Positions 39,301-49,382 of a stretch of 64,000 nucleotides of DNA are shown here, piece by piece (position 1 is the first letter of the stretch; each line of letters starts with the position of its first letter). A program made the position numbers and the translations under genes. The DNA is taken from positions 1 to 64,000 of the forward strand of contig JAHLKH010000042.1 of assembly GCA_025526915.1 (NCBI GenBank), in the 5' to 3' direction. The notes under the pieces are model-generated. The model did not search any database. It was not told the DNA's origin and saw only the letters and a list, made by a program, of their open reading frames with translations. The DNA comes from Entophlyctis helioformis. Its lineage: Eukaryota; Chytridiomycota; Chytridiomycetes; Chytridiales; Chytriomycetaceae.

Positions 39301-39635
39301 AGGTGCCGAGCAGAAGCGCCGGAGCAAAAAGTGCGGCTCCTCTGGGAATACTGACAGCGTCTGCAGTGTCTGGCTCGTCTGCAGCGCTGCAGTCGACCAC
39401 ATCTGTATCAAGACAGTCCTCTGCTCGATCGCCTGTTCGCAAAGGATTCTTTGCAGGGCTGGGCTTCTCCAAGGAACATGGGCCGGCATCACTGTCGTCG
39501 TCATCGTCGTCATCGTCTGCATCTGGCATGACTGTGTCGCTGACTGCAGTGCCGACATCTGCAGCACCACCCGCAGCAGCAGCAGCAGGTCGCGTCGAAG
39601 TCGAAGCCAACATACCAGACGCGTCAAATGGATAG
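30305..39635 (+). CDS. RIM15: Rim15/Cek1/Greatwall-type AGC protein kinase
   Basis: Nutrient-responsive kinase downstream of TORC1/PKA; acts on the endosulfine-PP2A(B55) switch. About 2,700 residues over many exons. Long Ser-rich N-terminus from [11 protein letters not shown]; zinc-finger [20 protein letters not shown] near 35360-35420 (C-x2-C-x11-H-x3-C, diagnostic for Rim15/Cek1). Kinase domain about 36430-38090: [40 protein letters not shown] (HRD), [18 protein letters not shown] (DFG), then about 110 inserted residues before [13 protein letters not shown], as in Greatwall-class kinases, and [20 protein letters not shown]. The disordered tail ends at 39635. No PAS domain was seen. Frame changes near 31760, 32240, 32515 and 36330 have no convincing introns and look like single-base indels. 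The start is 49 bp from pheA. Confidence 0.9.
34644..34726. repeat. (CCAA)n microsatellite in a RIM15 intron
   Basis: About twenty CCAA units with one CGAA interruption near 34716, placed just before the exon that begins with [15 protein letters not shown]. Confidence 0.96.
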
Positions 39636-39692
39636 ATCCGAGACAAAGCAATGAAGCACGATGTGCTGCGTAACTTATTGCATTGTGCGTTT

Positions 39693-41011
39693 TTACTTGG
39701 CGTCTTTGGAAGGCAGCACAGACGCAGTGACAGACAAGACCTTTGTTTTGCGGTCAAACTGAGCACCGGCCTCGTCAATGTCGATTGAAAAGGGCAGCGC
39801 CAGGTCCAGCAAGTAATGACCATGGTCGTTGAAGATGAGACGGTCGGCCTCAATGTCCAGCTCGGCACCCGACGTTGTTTCGGCATACGGCAGCGAGATG
39901 GTCACGATGATATGCTCGGGCCAGCCCTTGGCGGGCTCTTGGATGATTGCGTATTTTGGAGTCGCTGTCTGCTTGCCCCGAGGTTGAGCGGGCGAGCTGT
40001 CTGGTTGGCTCTGGCTGGGCTTCTTTGTCAATGGGACAGTGGCGGATGCGGATGTGGATGTCGTTACTGGCGCAGCAGATCCAAAGGAGACTGCCTTCTT
40101 TGGTGCATCTGCTTTGGCCAAAGAGCTCGATGATGGTGCTGGTGCAGACTGCTTGCCCACTTCTGCAATGATCGGCCTGCGATACTTGCGGACAGTGTGC
40201 TGGACAAGCGTTCCCTTTGCGCGCATCTTGGGCAGCGAGTAGTCTGTCGTTTGCATCGTGCCAGCCAAGGTCAGGCCCACAGGCATTCAAGACACTCGCC
40301 AGACAGGTCGCATCGGCATACCCTCTGACAGCGGCAGCTTGTACTTTTCAGAGATCCATGCAGCAGCCAGCTTGATAAGGAAGCTGCCATAGCTTTGGCT
40401 GTTGAGCGCACGGTCGAGCGGCTCGCTGTGGACGCAGACATCGAATACGACGCAGACCTGTCCGGCTGTGGGCAGACGGGCGATCGGCCAGTCAGCGGTC
40501 AGTCAGCGGCCAGTCAGCGAGCTGAAGCAGCAGCATTCAACGACCCACTCTTGTCCATGTCGGATCTGGGCGGCGACAGGCTCAGCGGCACTCGGTAGGC
40601 GGCGCTGTTGTCGGTGCGGAAGGCCTCTTCCAGCTCGGCGTCGGTCGCAGGCGGCGGCGGCGGCAGGTCGGGGCTGTGGCACATGTTGACAAACACCTTC
40701 ATGCCGGCCGGGTAGTCGCCGGCCTGCTCGGTGGTCTTGGTCTTGACCACAAAGCCCGGCTGCGGCGTGACCTGCACGTAGTCGGACGCTCGGGCCTGCG
40801 CCTGCCCGTGCGCCTGCGTCTGCTGGCCAGGCAGCACAAACGGCTGCTTCTGTGCCTGCTGCGCCTGCTGGGCCTGCTGCGCCATGCGCTCGGCAAACTC
40901 CTGCACGAGGCCCTCGAGGCCGGGGTCCTGCGCATACACGCCGTCTGCTGCGTCTCGGCCGCCGTCCAGCCCGTCTGCACGCCGCACGCTGAGCAGCTCG
41001 TTGAGCGACAT
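39693..41011 (-). CDS. PIH1D1: PIH1 domain protein (PIH1D1-like, R2TP / dynein assembly)
   Basis: Co-chaperone of the R2TP complex or axonemal dynein preassembly factor. Exons 40549-41011, 40296-40465 and 39693-40226 join in phase to 388 aa. The PIH domain spans exon 1 and 2: TPQPGFVVKTKTTEQAGDYP, MKVFVNMCHSPDLPPPP, FDVCVHSEPLDRALNSQSYG and FLIKLAAAWISEKYKLPLSE. A Ser/Thr/Ala linker follows. The C-terminal CS-like (Alba/p23) beta domain is WPEHIIVTISLPYAE, GAELDIEADRLIFND and GHYLLDLALPFSIDIDEAGA. This is the PIH1D1 layout; PIH1D2 or a related ciliary PIH is possible. Converges with RIM15 (57 bp). Confidence 0.88.
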
Positions 41012-41188
41012 GTCGTAGTTGCTTGCTGCCTAGTTGCCTGTCGTTCTACTTGTGCTAGTTGCCTGTCGTACTTGCTGGCAGTCCGACTTGTCGTAGTTGT
41101 CGTAGTTACCGACTTGCCCGTAAAGTGGCCCGCCGTCGGCACCTGCTCCCACCGCGCGCCTGCCGCCTCCCGGCCGCCTCCCGGCTGC
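41012..41188. promoter_or_regulatory. Divergent promoter with direct repeats, PIH1D1-like / hydrolase
   Basis: Between opposed start codons. It contains two copies of ctagttgcctgtcgt (near 41030 and 41056) and three copies of gtcgtagttg (one overlapping 41010, two near 41090-41107). Repeated short units in a spacer this small suggest either factor-binding sites or a small tandem duplication. Confidence 0.5.
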
Positions 41189-43729
41189 ATGCTGACACTC
41201 GGTCTGCGCACGCTCCCGCCCCGCCCGAGGCCCCTCGCTGCCCTCTCTTCCCTCGCCGCCCTCGCCGCCCGCAACCTCTCGCATCGGCCGTCGGCCCACC
41301 GCCTGCCGCTCTCGGCACCATCTGCGCCTTCACCGGCCATGCGCATCCCCGCCATCCCTGCCATTCCCTCCATCGGCAACATCCTCGGCTCGTCTGCTCC
41401 GGCCATGTCCTTCTGGTCAAAGCCGCCACCGCCGCCTGCTCCGTCCGCAGATGCCGCCCCATCTAGCCCGCCCGCCCCGTCTGGCCCGCCTGGTCCGCCC
41501 CCTGCTGCTGCCGACAGCAACCAGCAGCATCACAAGGACGCAGACGCTGCACCGTCACCTGACGTCCCGTCGACGCGTCCAACCTCGTCTGGCCAACCAC
41601 AAGGCTCTTCGACCTCAACCTCTCCTTCGACGGCCGCCTCTCATTCACTTCCTCATGCAGCAGACTCGGATGCTTCTGTCCCTCCACAAGCCACATCAGC
41701 AACACCAAACGGATCTCATCCAACCGCGGCTCCCTCAAGTTCATCTGCTAGCCGCTCGCAATCCTCACGACCTCTTCCTTCCATACCAGACCACCAGCAT
41801 CAACGGCTCATTGACGATCTCAACAACAGCCAGCCGACCGACGACCACTGGCCGTCTCAGCAGCAAGTCCTGCAGCAACAGCAGCAACAGCAGCAGAAAC
41901 AACAGTCTGCTTCTTCGCCGCTTCAGCTCATTCGCAAACCGCGACCTCCCCGCCCTCTCGTAAAGTCGCGCAACCGTGTCTTACCATCGTACGAAGAGGA
42001 GCTGCAGGCTGACAACTCTGTCGTGCGCGAGAGCCGGCCTCGCCGCTTCCTCACACGCGCTCTCCACAACGTCAACTACTGGTACCACTACATGATGGGC
42101 CATCAGAACGAGGAGCACCCGGCAGGCCCGCTTTCCACAGCCGTCGACCGGCTGACTCGCACGCCTTACGATATTGAGCGTGTCGCCATCATCGGTACGT
42201 GACCGCTATGCCGGGATTCACAGGCAACGCTCTCGTTTTGCCAGTACTGTCTTAATTGTGCATTCTCTTCGTCGTCACACGCAACAGGCGTTCATGGCTG
42301 GTTTCCCAGCAGGCTCATCCAGCGGGTCGTGGGTGAGCCAACAGGAACATCATCTCATTTTGCACGGAAAATGGCCATTGCCTGCCAGCACTTTTTCTAC
42401 GATCGCTATGGCATCAATCTGCCCATGGGTGCCATGACCATCATCCCGCTCGAGGGCGAGGGCAAGGTCGAGGATCGCGTCGAGCTGCTGTACAGCCAGC
42501 TGATCGAGCCCAGCAAAAAGTGGACCGATGCTGTGCGGAATGCCGATCTGGTCCTTATTGCTGCACACAGTCAGGGCACGCCTGTCGCCACCATGCTTGT
42601 GGCGCGTCTCATCGAGCGAGGCATCCTTGACCCAAGTCGCCAAAAGACGGGCATTCTTGCCATGGCTGGCATCAGCCACGGTGAGTCGTGCCGTGTCGGC
42701 ATGCATCCTTTCGTTCTCACATGATGGCTCACGCCTGCTGTTCTTAGGGCCATACCCGCAGCTCAAGTCGAGCGTCATTGTCAAGTATGTCGAGTCGGAT
42801 CCGGCTCGCCAGCTGTTCGACTACAACGATCCCACATCCCCCACTGCCCTTGCATACTACTCCGCCATGCACAAGGTTCTCGACGCAGGCGCTCGCTTCA
42901 TAGCGGTTGGCAGCTGGTACGACCAAGCCGTGCCTGTAAGTGCTTTGGCGTCCATTCTCAAGGAAACTCAATGTGACATGCATGCGACTGTGACTGACGG
43001 ACAGCCGCTTGCTCATGCCTTGCACAGCTCTACTCTGCCACGCTGCACGGTATCAACCATCCCAACATCTACCGCGCTCTGTACATCGATGCGGCCGACT
43101 ACCAGCCAGACTTTCTGAGCCACCTGGTCGTCTTTGCGCTCAAACTGCGCAACGCCGGCCTGTCTGATCACGGTCTTGTTGTCCATCTCTCCGACGTGCT
43201 TGCTGGCAACATCTACGGCTTTGGCACACAGGGCCATTACGCCATCTACGAAGAAGAGAACACATACACGGTTGCCGTTGCATGGACCATGGGGTCACGT
43301 CGCATCTGGTCGCAGCGTCCATCCGATCCTCTACAGGTCCCCGTTCAACGCTATGGCGTCACTCCAACACATCACTTCGCTGCACCTGGTGCCGACGGTA
43401 GAGCAAATGCATCTCCGCGGTCCCAAGACATTCAACCGGGAAGCGTGACTGCTGCTGCCTATGCATCGTCGGCTCCAGGCTACGAAAACAAGCCTGCCTT
43501 CCACTCGATCCTCAACGACCCGCCGTTCCAAGCTCCCCAGAGGCTCAATCCATACCATCTGCCCTGGATCATGGCCAAGATCACGTCGGATCCCAGCATT
43601 TCGGGCCATCCCAAGCTCAGCGCAGACCTCCGTGCCATCGAGCGGTTGTTTGAGAGCTGGGAAGTTGGAAGCAGTCGGACTCTCAAGGACATCAAATACC
43701 GCCTTGAGCCGCTTCGAGCCAAGCTGTAG
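41189..43729 (+). CDS. YML020W-like putative alpha/beta hydrolase
   Basis: Fungal protein family of unknown substrate resembling S. cerevisiae YML020W. N-terminus MLTLGLRTLPPRPRPLAALS with many Arg and no acidic residues looks like a mitochondrial presequence; a second possible start is the Met at 41339. A Pro/Ser/Gln-rich linker (to about 41950) precedes VLPSYEEELQ, FLTRALHNVNYWYHYMMGHQ and the hydrolase core: IGVHGWFPSRLIQRVVGEPT, FARKMAIACQHFFYD, ADLVLIAAHSQGTPVATMLV (nucleophile elbow A-H-S-Q-G), GSWYDQAVP and LYSATLHGINHPNIYRALYI. At least five exons; the first junction restores IGVHGWFP exactly. The Ser in HSQGT is the likely nucleophile. An even longer upstream reading frame overlaps PIH1D1 and is not used. 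Confidence 0.8.
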
Positions 43730-43983
43730 TATGCGACATGGACAGTCAAGTAACAAATAAACTATTGGTCCGTGGTACGATGTGTGGAAGCGATGCGCGA
43801 TCAGGACACTGGCCTCTGCGCCATCGTGCGGTGATGTGTGCGCGACTGCACAGAGCAACAAGGCGGTCGCAGAGATCCAGACTGTACACGCTCTTTATTA
43901 CATGTCCAATGCTGCACTGGCCGAGCTGCCCATCCACCGCTCTGCAGATCTGCCCGTCAAAGCGTGGCAGCCGGCAGACTCAC
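43730..43983. other. Convergent 3' region, hydrolase / DLT1
   Basis: Holds both 3' ends. An aataaa at 43754-43759 lies 25 bp after the hydrolase stop and is a likely poly(A) signal. No gene seen. Confidence 0.35.
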
Positions 43984-44752
43984 TCACAGCTTGACGCTCC
44001 TGAGCAGCGCCGTGTACAGCTGCATAAACTCGCGAAACTCTGTCTCGCTCAGCTCGCTCGGCCCAAACCGCACTGTCTCGTACTTGTCAATGAAGAAGCG
44101 GCCCACGTCCTCGGCAACCACCTTGCGCTCGGCCAGGAAGCGCATGTATCCACGGCCCGTCATGCGCGGATCGCGTCGCAAGTGCTCAGAGATCCTGCAC
44201 AGCTCCGTCTCTGTCAACCGCATCACAGCGTGGCAGTCAGTCGAGTGTGCCTGTCCAGTCTCTGTCCAGTCTCTGTCCAGCGTGTTGGAGACCACAGCGA
44301 CACCACAGACGCCTGCCTACCAAGATTGGTCAGGGATCGCATGGCGGCCGCCTTGAACCGCACGCCCTCAAAGCGCGATCCGGGCTTGCCCCATCCGACG
44401 CTCTCGGGCAGCAGCTCGACCTGTGGCTTGGCATTGCCGCGAATGGCTGCCACGCGGGACAGCTCTGTCTGTATCATCTCGTGCACAGGCTGCAGGTGCC
44501 GTCAGCCGATCCATCCCATTGATCCATCCATCCATCGATCCAGTCGATCCAAGGTGCCCAACAGATGTCGATGCCGCTGACGCTGTCCATCAAGGCTCAC
44601 CTTGGGCACATCGGAGCTGTTGATGGGCATGTACAGCTTGGGGATGTCGGAAAAGGCCGTGTTGGAGGCGATCTTGCGGGACGAGATGAGCAGCAGCGAT
44701 CCCAGGATCTGGCAGCACAAGCACAGCCGTCAGTCTGTCTGTCCATCTGGGC

Positions 44753-44787
<35 letters not shown>

Positions 44788-45002
44788 GTGGGCTGCCACA
44801 GACGAGCGCAGCCATCGCCACGAACCAGCGTCGCAAACGAAACGGCCACGGAGAGCAGCGCAGGCAGGTCCGCTCGAATCCAGAGCAGCAGGTCGATGGT
44901 GTTGAGGGCCAAGAGCACGCCCACGATGCCGACGACGATGACGAGCGACGAGACGTTGAGCACGACCTCGAGGATGCGTCTGAGCCGCAGCCTGAGACCC
45001 AT
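43984..45002 (-). CDS. DLT1: DLT1 (defect at low temperature) family membrane protein
   Basis: Fungal-specific protein of unknown biochemistry. Exons 44826-45002, 44601-44708, 44321-44489 and 43984-44261 join in phase to 243 aa. Two N-terminal membrane helices: LNVSSLVIVVGIVGVLLALN and ALLSVAVSFATL continuing into ILGSLLLISSRK. The cytosolic part has DIPKLYMPINSSDVPK, then VHEMIQTELSRVAAIRG, and a C-terminal RLTETELCRISEHLRRDPRM block with REFMQLYTALLRSV. The 'y(v/m)P...DVPK..h.lI..E' arrangement is what I know of DLT1. The start codon is 53 bp from that of DNAJC17. Moderately sure, since the family is recalled from pattern only. Confidence 0.68.
44752..44786. repeat. (CTGT)n microsatellite in DLT1 intron 1
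   Basis: About eight CTGT units in the 117-nt intron between exons 1 and 2 of DLT1. Confidence 0.95.
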
Positions 45003-45055
45003 TCTGAGCTGGCTTGCTTGTCGGTCGCTTGTTTGTCAAACGCTCGGAAAGCGCC
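45003..45055. promoter_or_regulatory. 53-bp divergent start-codon spacer
   Basis: Between DLT1 and DNAJC17. Contains tgtcggtcgcttgtttgtc. Confidence 0.55.
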
Positions 45056-46423
45056 ATGGCAACCAGCGCAGACGTCGACTACTACGAGCTGCTGGGTCTG
45101 GAGCCGACGGCCACGGCCGCAGAGATAAAGCGTGCGTACAGGTGGGTGCAGGTGCAGGTGCGACTGAGAGTGCAGGTGCGGGTGCAGGTGCAGGTGCCAT
45201 TGTACGGGGCTGACGGCCGCTGCAGAAAGAAGGCGCTGCTGTGCCATCCCGACAAGGTTGGCCCCGACGACCTCAAGGCCGGTAAGCAAGCCTTTCATGC
45301 CTGTGTGTGCATGCCTGTGCCTGTGTGTGCATGCATCTGCCTGCCGACGCACCCGCTGACGCACCTGTTGATGCAGCCAGCCTCTTCCACCAGCTCACCG
45401 AGGCCTCGCAGACGCTCTCCAACGAAGCGTCGCGCAGGGCATACGATGACCTGCACAAGGCACGGCGCCAGCAGCAGGCACGCTTCAAGGAGATGGATGC
45501 CCAGCGCCAAAAGACCAAGCGGGATCTGGACGAAAGCGAGGCGGCGTGGAAGCGCCAGCGCACAGGTGCAGCCTCTGCCGAGCTGCAGCGCAAGATGGAC
45601 ATGGAGCGGCTGCGCGAAGAGGGGTTTGCCAGCCGACAGGCGCTGGAGCAGCAGCGCAGGCAGGCGGCCGCGGCTTCGGTGGCGGTGGCACAGTCGGTCC
45701 AAGAGGCGAGAGCTGCCGTGGCAGCCGCAGATCTCATGGACTGCACCGTCAGGATCAAGTGGAAGAGGGGTCTGGCGTGGGAGGCGACCGAGGACAGTCT
45801 GCGCACGCGCATCAAGAGCCTGGGCGGCGTGGCTGCATCGTCGCTGGACAGGATCCTCGTGGCCAAGAGCGGCAAGCGCGTGGCGACGGTCGTGTTCAGA
45901 GATCTGTACGGGGCCGTAAGTGGGCCGGCTGGACGCGCTCGCCCTGGCTGCATTGTCTGCTGGTCGAGGTGCCCGACTGACACGGTGCACTGGCTGCCGG
46001 TGTCTGCAGTACGCAGTCATGCAGGCAAAGCAGCAGGGGACGTTTGACATGCTCCGCGATCTGACAGTCGAGTGGGCAGCCGCGTCGCCGCCCAAAGCAC
46101 TGGCGTTCATGGCAACGGCCCTGTTGAGCAGCGATGCACCGGCCATGCCCTCGACAGCGGCGTCTGGAACGGCAACACCACCAGCCGCAGCTGCAGCCAT
46201 GCCCTTTCCTCGGTTCATGCCCACCACTGCATCGCGGTCGTTCATGCCCGCCAGCTTTCCCATGGCGAATTCATCTGCAGCTGCATCCACAGACGAGTAC
46301 GAGGAGTTGACCCTGCGGCGCATGCGACAAACAGAACGGGAGACGCTTGAGCGCGAGATTCTGGAAGCAGAAGCAAGAGAAGAACAGGAACAGGAACAGG
46401 AACAGCGGCAGCGGCAGCAATGA
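45056..46423 (+). CDS. DNAJC17: DNAJC17/Cwf23-like J-domain splicing factor
   Basis: Spliceosome-associated J-protein. Exons 45056-45141, 45226-45281, 45377-45915 and 46010-46423 join in phase to 364 aa. J domain: DYYELLGLEPTATAAEIKRA, KKALLCHPDKVGPDDLKA (HPD present) and FHQLTEASQTLSNEASRRAY. Then a charged coiled region (KEMDAQRQKTKRDLDESE), an RRM-like domain (CTVRIKWKRGLA.., VATVVFRDLYGA) and a Gln/Glu-rich end. J plus RRM in this order defines DNAJC17. Intron 1 is made mostly of GTGCAG units. Confidence 0.92.
45142..45225 (+). repeat. GTGCAG-rich intron 1 of DNAJC17
   Basis: The 84-nt intron consists largely of imperfect GTGCAG hexamers, so it offers many cryptic gt and ag sites; the real borders are fixed by the in-phase joining to KKALLCHPDK. 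Confidence 0.85.
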
Positions 46424-46682
46424 GCAGACTCGTGACCGTTGTGCAAACACTATATAATATACTGCAGCTATGCTGCAAGGCTCTCCGAGAATAGCCGTTG
46501 GCTGTGGTTTGTCCAGCTTAGAAATGGATGCGATCCAGCAGAGTGAGGTCAAGCTGGCTAGTCCTGCTGTCTGGTGGCATTCACGGGCAGCTTCATTCAC
46601 AGGTCGTGGCGGCATGGGCGGACAAGAGACAGCTGCTTGGTCCATTAGTGTCATATTACAAAGTGTCATGTGCCACTTGGAT

Positions 46683-46783
46683 GTGATATGACCCGATGCG
46701 GTGCACAACAGAGTGATATGACAATCCGTGATATGACATGATGCCGTGCACAACCGCGTGGTATGACAATCCGTCATATGACC
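46683..46783. repeat. Tandem 45-bp promoter repeat (2.2 copies)
   Basis: Unit 1 is 46683-46727 and unit 2 is 46728-46772, each starting gtgatatgac, containing gtgcacaac and ending tatgacaatcc; a third partial unit (gtcatatgacc) starts at 46773. The units differ at only about seven positions. Palindromic catatg and gtgcac cores lie inside. Confidence 0.93.
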
Positions 46784-46792
46784 ATCCCCAAG

Positions 46793-46800
46793 TATAAATA
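46793..46800 (+). promoter_or_regulatory. TATA box (tataaata)
   Basis: Perfect TATA element 73 bp upstream of the ATG at 46873 and directly after the tandem repeat. I noticed no equally strong element so placed at the other genes. Confidence 0.75.
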
Positions 46801-46872
46801 GACCCCCGCAGCTGCCCGTCTTTCAGCTCCACATCCAGCAACCATCCAAGCAACCATCCAAGCAGCCCAATC

Positions 46873-49012
46873 ATGACCATTCCGACATTCAACGTCCTCC
46901 TTGTCGGCGAAACCGGTGCTGGCAAGAGCACCCTGATCAAGGCAATTCATGACTAGCCGGGTTGAAGTCTCGCCAACCTCGCTCAAGATCGGCGATGGCA
47001 ACACCTCAACCACCAAGGCGTGCACCCAGTACTCGGTCCTCATCCACCCAAAGACTGCTCTCCTCGGCAACAACAACGAGAGGATGGACGTTGACTCGCT
47101 GCTCGGCAAGCTCCTGAAGGACACCATGGGAGACATCGAAGCCTTCAACTTGAAGGTTAACAAGTATGCCAAGAAGGACATTGAAGATCTCCCTTTCAAC
47201 CTCGTTGGCACGGCTGGCAAGCAGCCGTTCACCCTCAACATGCAAGTGACATCCTGCCATGTCGTGATAGCACACTGTGGAGCATCTTGCTGACATTCGC
47301 ATGCAACCATGCTATCCCACATCCATGCAACCATGCACAGTATCGACACGCCTGGCTGCAATGATGGCGAGACAAAGGACAAGCCCATGATTGACGCCAA
47401 GCATCTCTCGGCATGCGCGCGCTCTGAACAACGCTGTCACCATCCATGCGGTCGTATTCGTCATGCGGTCGACAGGCGTGCTGAACGCTGGCATGCAGGC
47501 TTCGATCGGCAGCTTCCTCGACAACTTTGCTGGCGTCACCGACAATGTCATTGTCATGCACACCGGCTTTGACGCTGCCAATCACATCACGGAGTGCTAT
47601 AAAGCAAAGCGCCCCGTCTCGTTCAGGGCCAGCGAAGCACTCTCGGATCGCATTGATGCTGTCAACAGAGAGCTGCTGCAGTATGGCAACCGCAAGATCA
47701 GCGCGACGCATATCGCCATTGACAGTACCAAGGTGCGCATCCCAGCCAAGATCGACTCCCTCTGGTCCACGCCGTGGCATTTGATGCTGTCAACTCGCTG
47801 CTCAAGCAGATCACTGCGTTTGGCAACAACGGCAGGGCTGTCAGCCAGATCACCGTCATCAAGCCAAAGGTCGTGACGGATGTGGACGAGACTGTCAAGG
47901 CCAAGCTCGAGTCAAAGGTCGCCTCGCTCGATCTACAGGTTGGCGAGGCTGCTGCAAAGCTCAACATCGACAAAGGCGAGCTCAATGCGGCCACCGATCA
48001 TATTTCAGCCCTCAACAACAAGATCAAGAATGGCATGGCCGAGCTTGCTCGTCTCGACACGAACGACCTGATCGAGGTTGGCGCGATTCGCTGGGATGAG
48101 TCGTGGTTCCCTTTTCCCGCCGCCAGCACCAAGACCATCCACTCGGACCACCAGATTGACGAGATCAAGAAGGACATTTACGAGCACAACTGGACCGAAG
48201 GTGAACGCCGCACGAAGCACTCGTACAGCTTGACAGTGGGACCCAACCTTTTCCGAGGCATTTATTCGTCTGTCAAGGCGTACTCGTACTCCAAGACGTT
48301 CCACAAGGACACGATCGCGGTATCCGCAAGGACATTGACGCTGGAAGGCGAGCTCGGCTGCCAACAAGCTCAAGGAGAGTCTCACCAAGGGCAACACAAG
48401 TGCCCAAGAGACCGTTGGCCACCTCACAAAGGAGAAGGAGGCCATCCTGCACGCCAAGAAGCTCATCTCCGAAAAGGCGATCCACCTCGACATCCTCGAG
48501 CTCGTCATTGACAAGTACGAGGAGATTGCCAGGGACCGCTCCCTGCCGAAGCCCGTTGATGATCTCGTCGACATCTACCTGGCCTGCGACCAGGGCTACT
48601 TTGTGATCAAGCATGCCGTCGATACCACCAACGATGGCATGGACCAGTCCGACTACAACAACGGCGTGTCCATCACAGCGTTCCGCGACAAGAGCGAGGC
48701 CGAGGCGTACTACAGGGAGCTTCCTGGCTCGTGCCCCAGGATCCTGACTGATCGCCGCACCATCCTGCAGTCTCATCTCCCAGACGACGGCGGCGCGACT
48801 TCCAAGCGCAGCGAGGCTGTTAGAATCCGTGCTGAGGCTGTCTCTGCCAAGAGCGAAGAGTCGTAGCTGCCATCTGTCTATTGTGTGCACGGGATTGAAT
48901 GAACCACTCTTGGACTGTGGATGTAAGCTCTGGTGTCGAGATCACAGGCTCCAAGGGCGTTAAGGACCATGACACGATCCGCTACTTCATTGCACAAGCC
49001 AAGTCCATCTGA
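46873..49012 (+). CDS. P-loop GTPase-like protein, reading frame broken
   Basis: Starts MTIPTFNVLLVGETGAGKST (P-loop G-x4-GKS/T), later SIDTPGCNDGETKDKP (G3-like DTPG near 47340-47395), RSTGVLNAGMQASIGSF, HTGFDAANHITECYKAKRPV, and a coiled-coil half (KLESKVASLDLQVGEAAAKL, ISALNNKIKNGMAELARL). The C-terminal exon is joined by a 65-nt intron (48863-48927) that fits in phase, giving SGVEITGSKGVKDHDTIRYF and a stop at 49010-49012. The frame changes near 46940, 47400, 47775 and 48350, and a stop lies between the P-loop block and DTPG (near 47293; intron or defect). It resembles AIG1-like/dynamin-like small fungal GTPase families but I cannot name it. Either a decaying family member or assembly indels; the intact C-terminal splice and strong promoter argue for the latter. 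Confidence 0.55.
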
Positions 49013-49382
49013 CCCGATCTTCTCTCTCTTTTACAGGGCATGCTGCCTCCACAGCAACTGGAAATGAGTTCATCGTGATGCATTTGAAAGAACAGGATGA
49101 ACGCTATGAGCCAGGGGTTGTGTGGAAGACGGCATTGGATCCAGTGAGCGCCGATCGGAAGGGTAGAACGAGAGAAAGGACCGACACGACACACTCTCCA
49201 ACAACGAGAAGCTCCTGTCCCGCCGCAATGTCTCGCCTCGACCTCATGCATCCGCCCAACTTCCAAACAATGCTCACGGTCCAATGTGTGCACAGCCACC
49301 ACTCAACGCCATGCCATTCTTCCAGAAGACAACCGCGCAACAATCATCCAACCGCATGCAACTGGTTGAAGACACGAGTCTA
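49013..49382. other. Convergent intergenic region, GTPase-like / eIF4G
   Basis: 370 bp with both 3' ends. No coding similarity, RNA gene or repeat recognised. Confidence 0.4.

Larger units (their letters stand above)
46424..46872 (+). promoter_or_regulatory. Promoter region of the GTPase-like gene
   Basis: Intergenic 449 bp. The first part holds the DNAJC17 3' end. From 46683 there is a tandem 45-bp repeat and then a TATA box; see separate entries. No coding sequence recognised. Confidence 0.6.

Noticed and set aside
40676..41188. Upstream extension of the hydrolase frame through PIH1D1 exon 1
   Set aside because: It overlaps a well supported exon on the other strand; Met at 41189 gives a plausible presequence and a normal spacer.
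46873..49012. Calling the GTPase-like gene a definite pseudogene
   Set aside because: Housekeeping genes in the same window show the same kind of single-base slips, and its terminal intron and promoter look intact.
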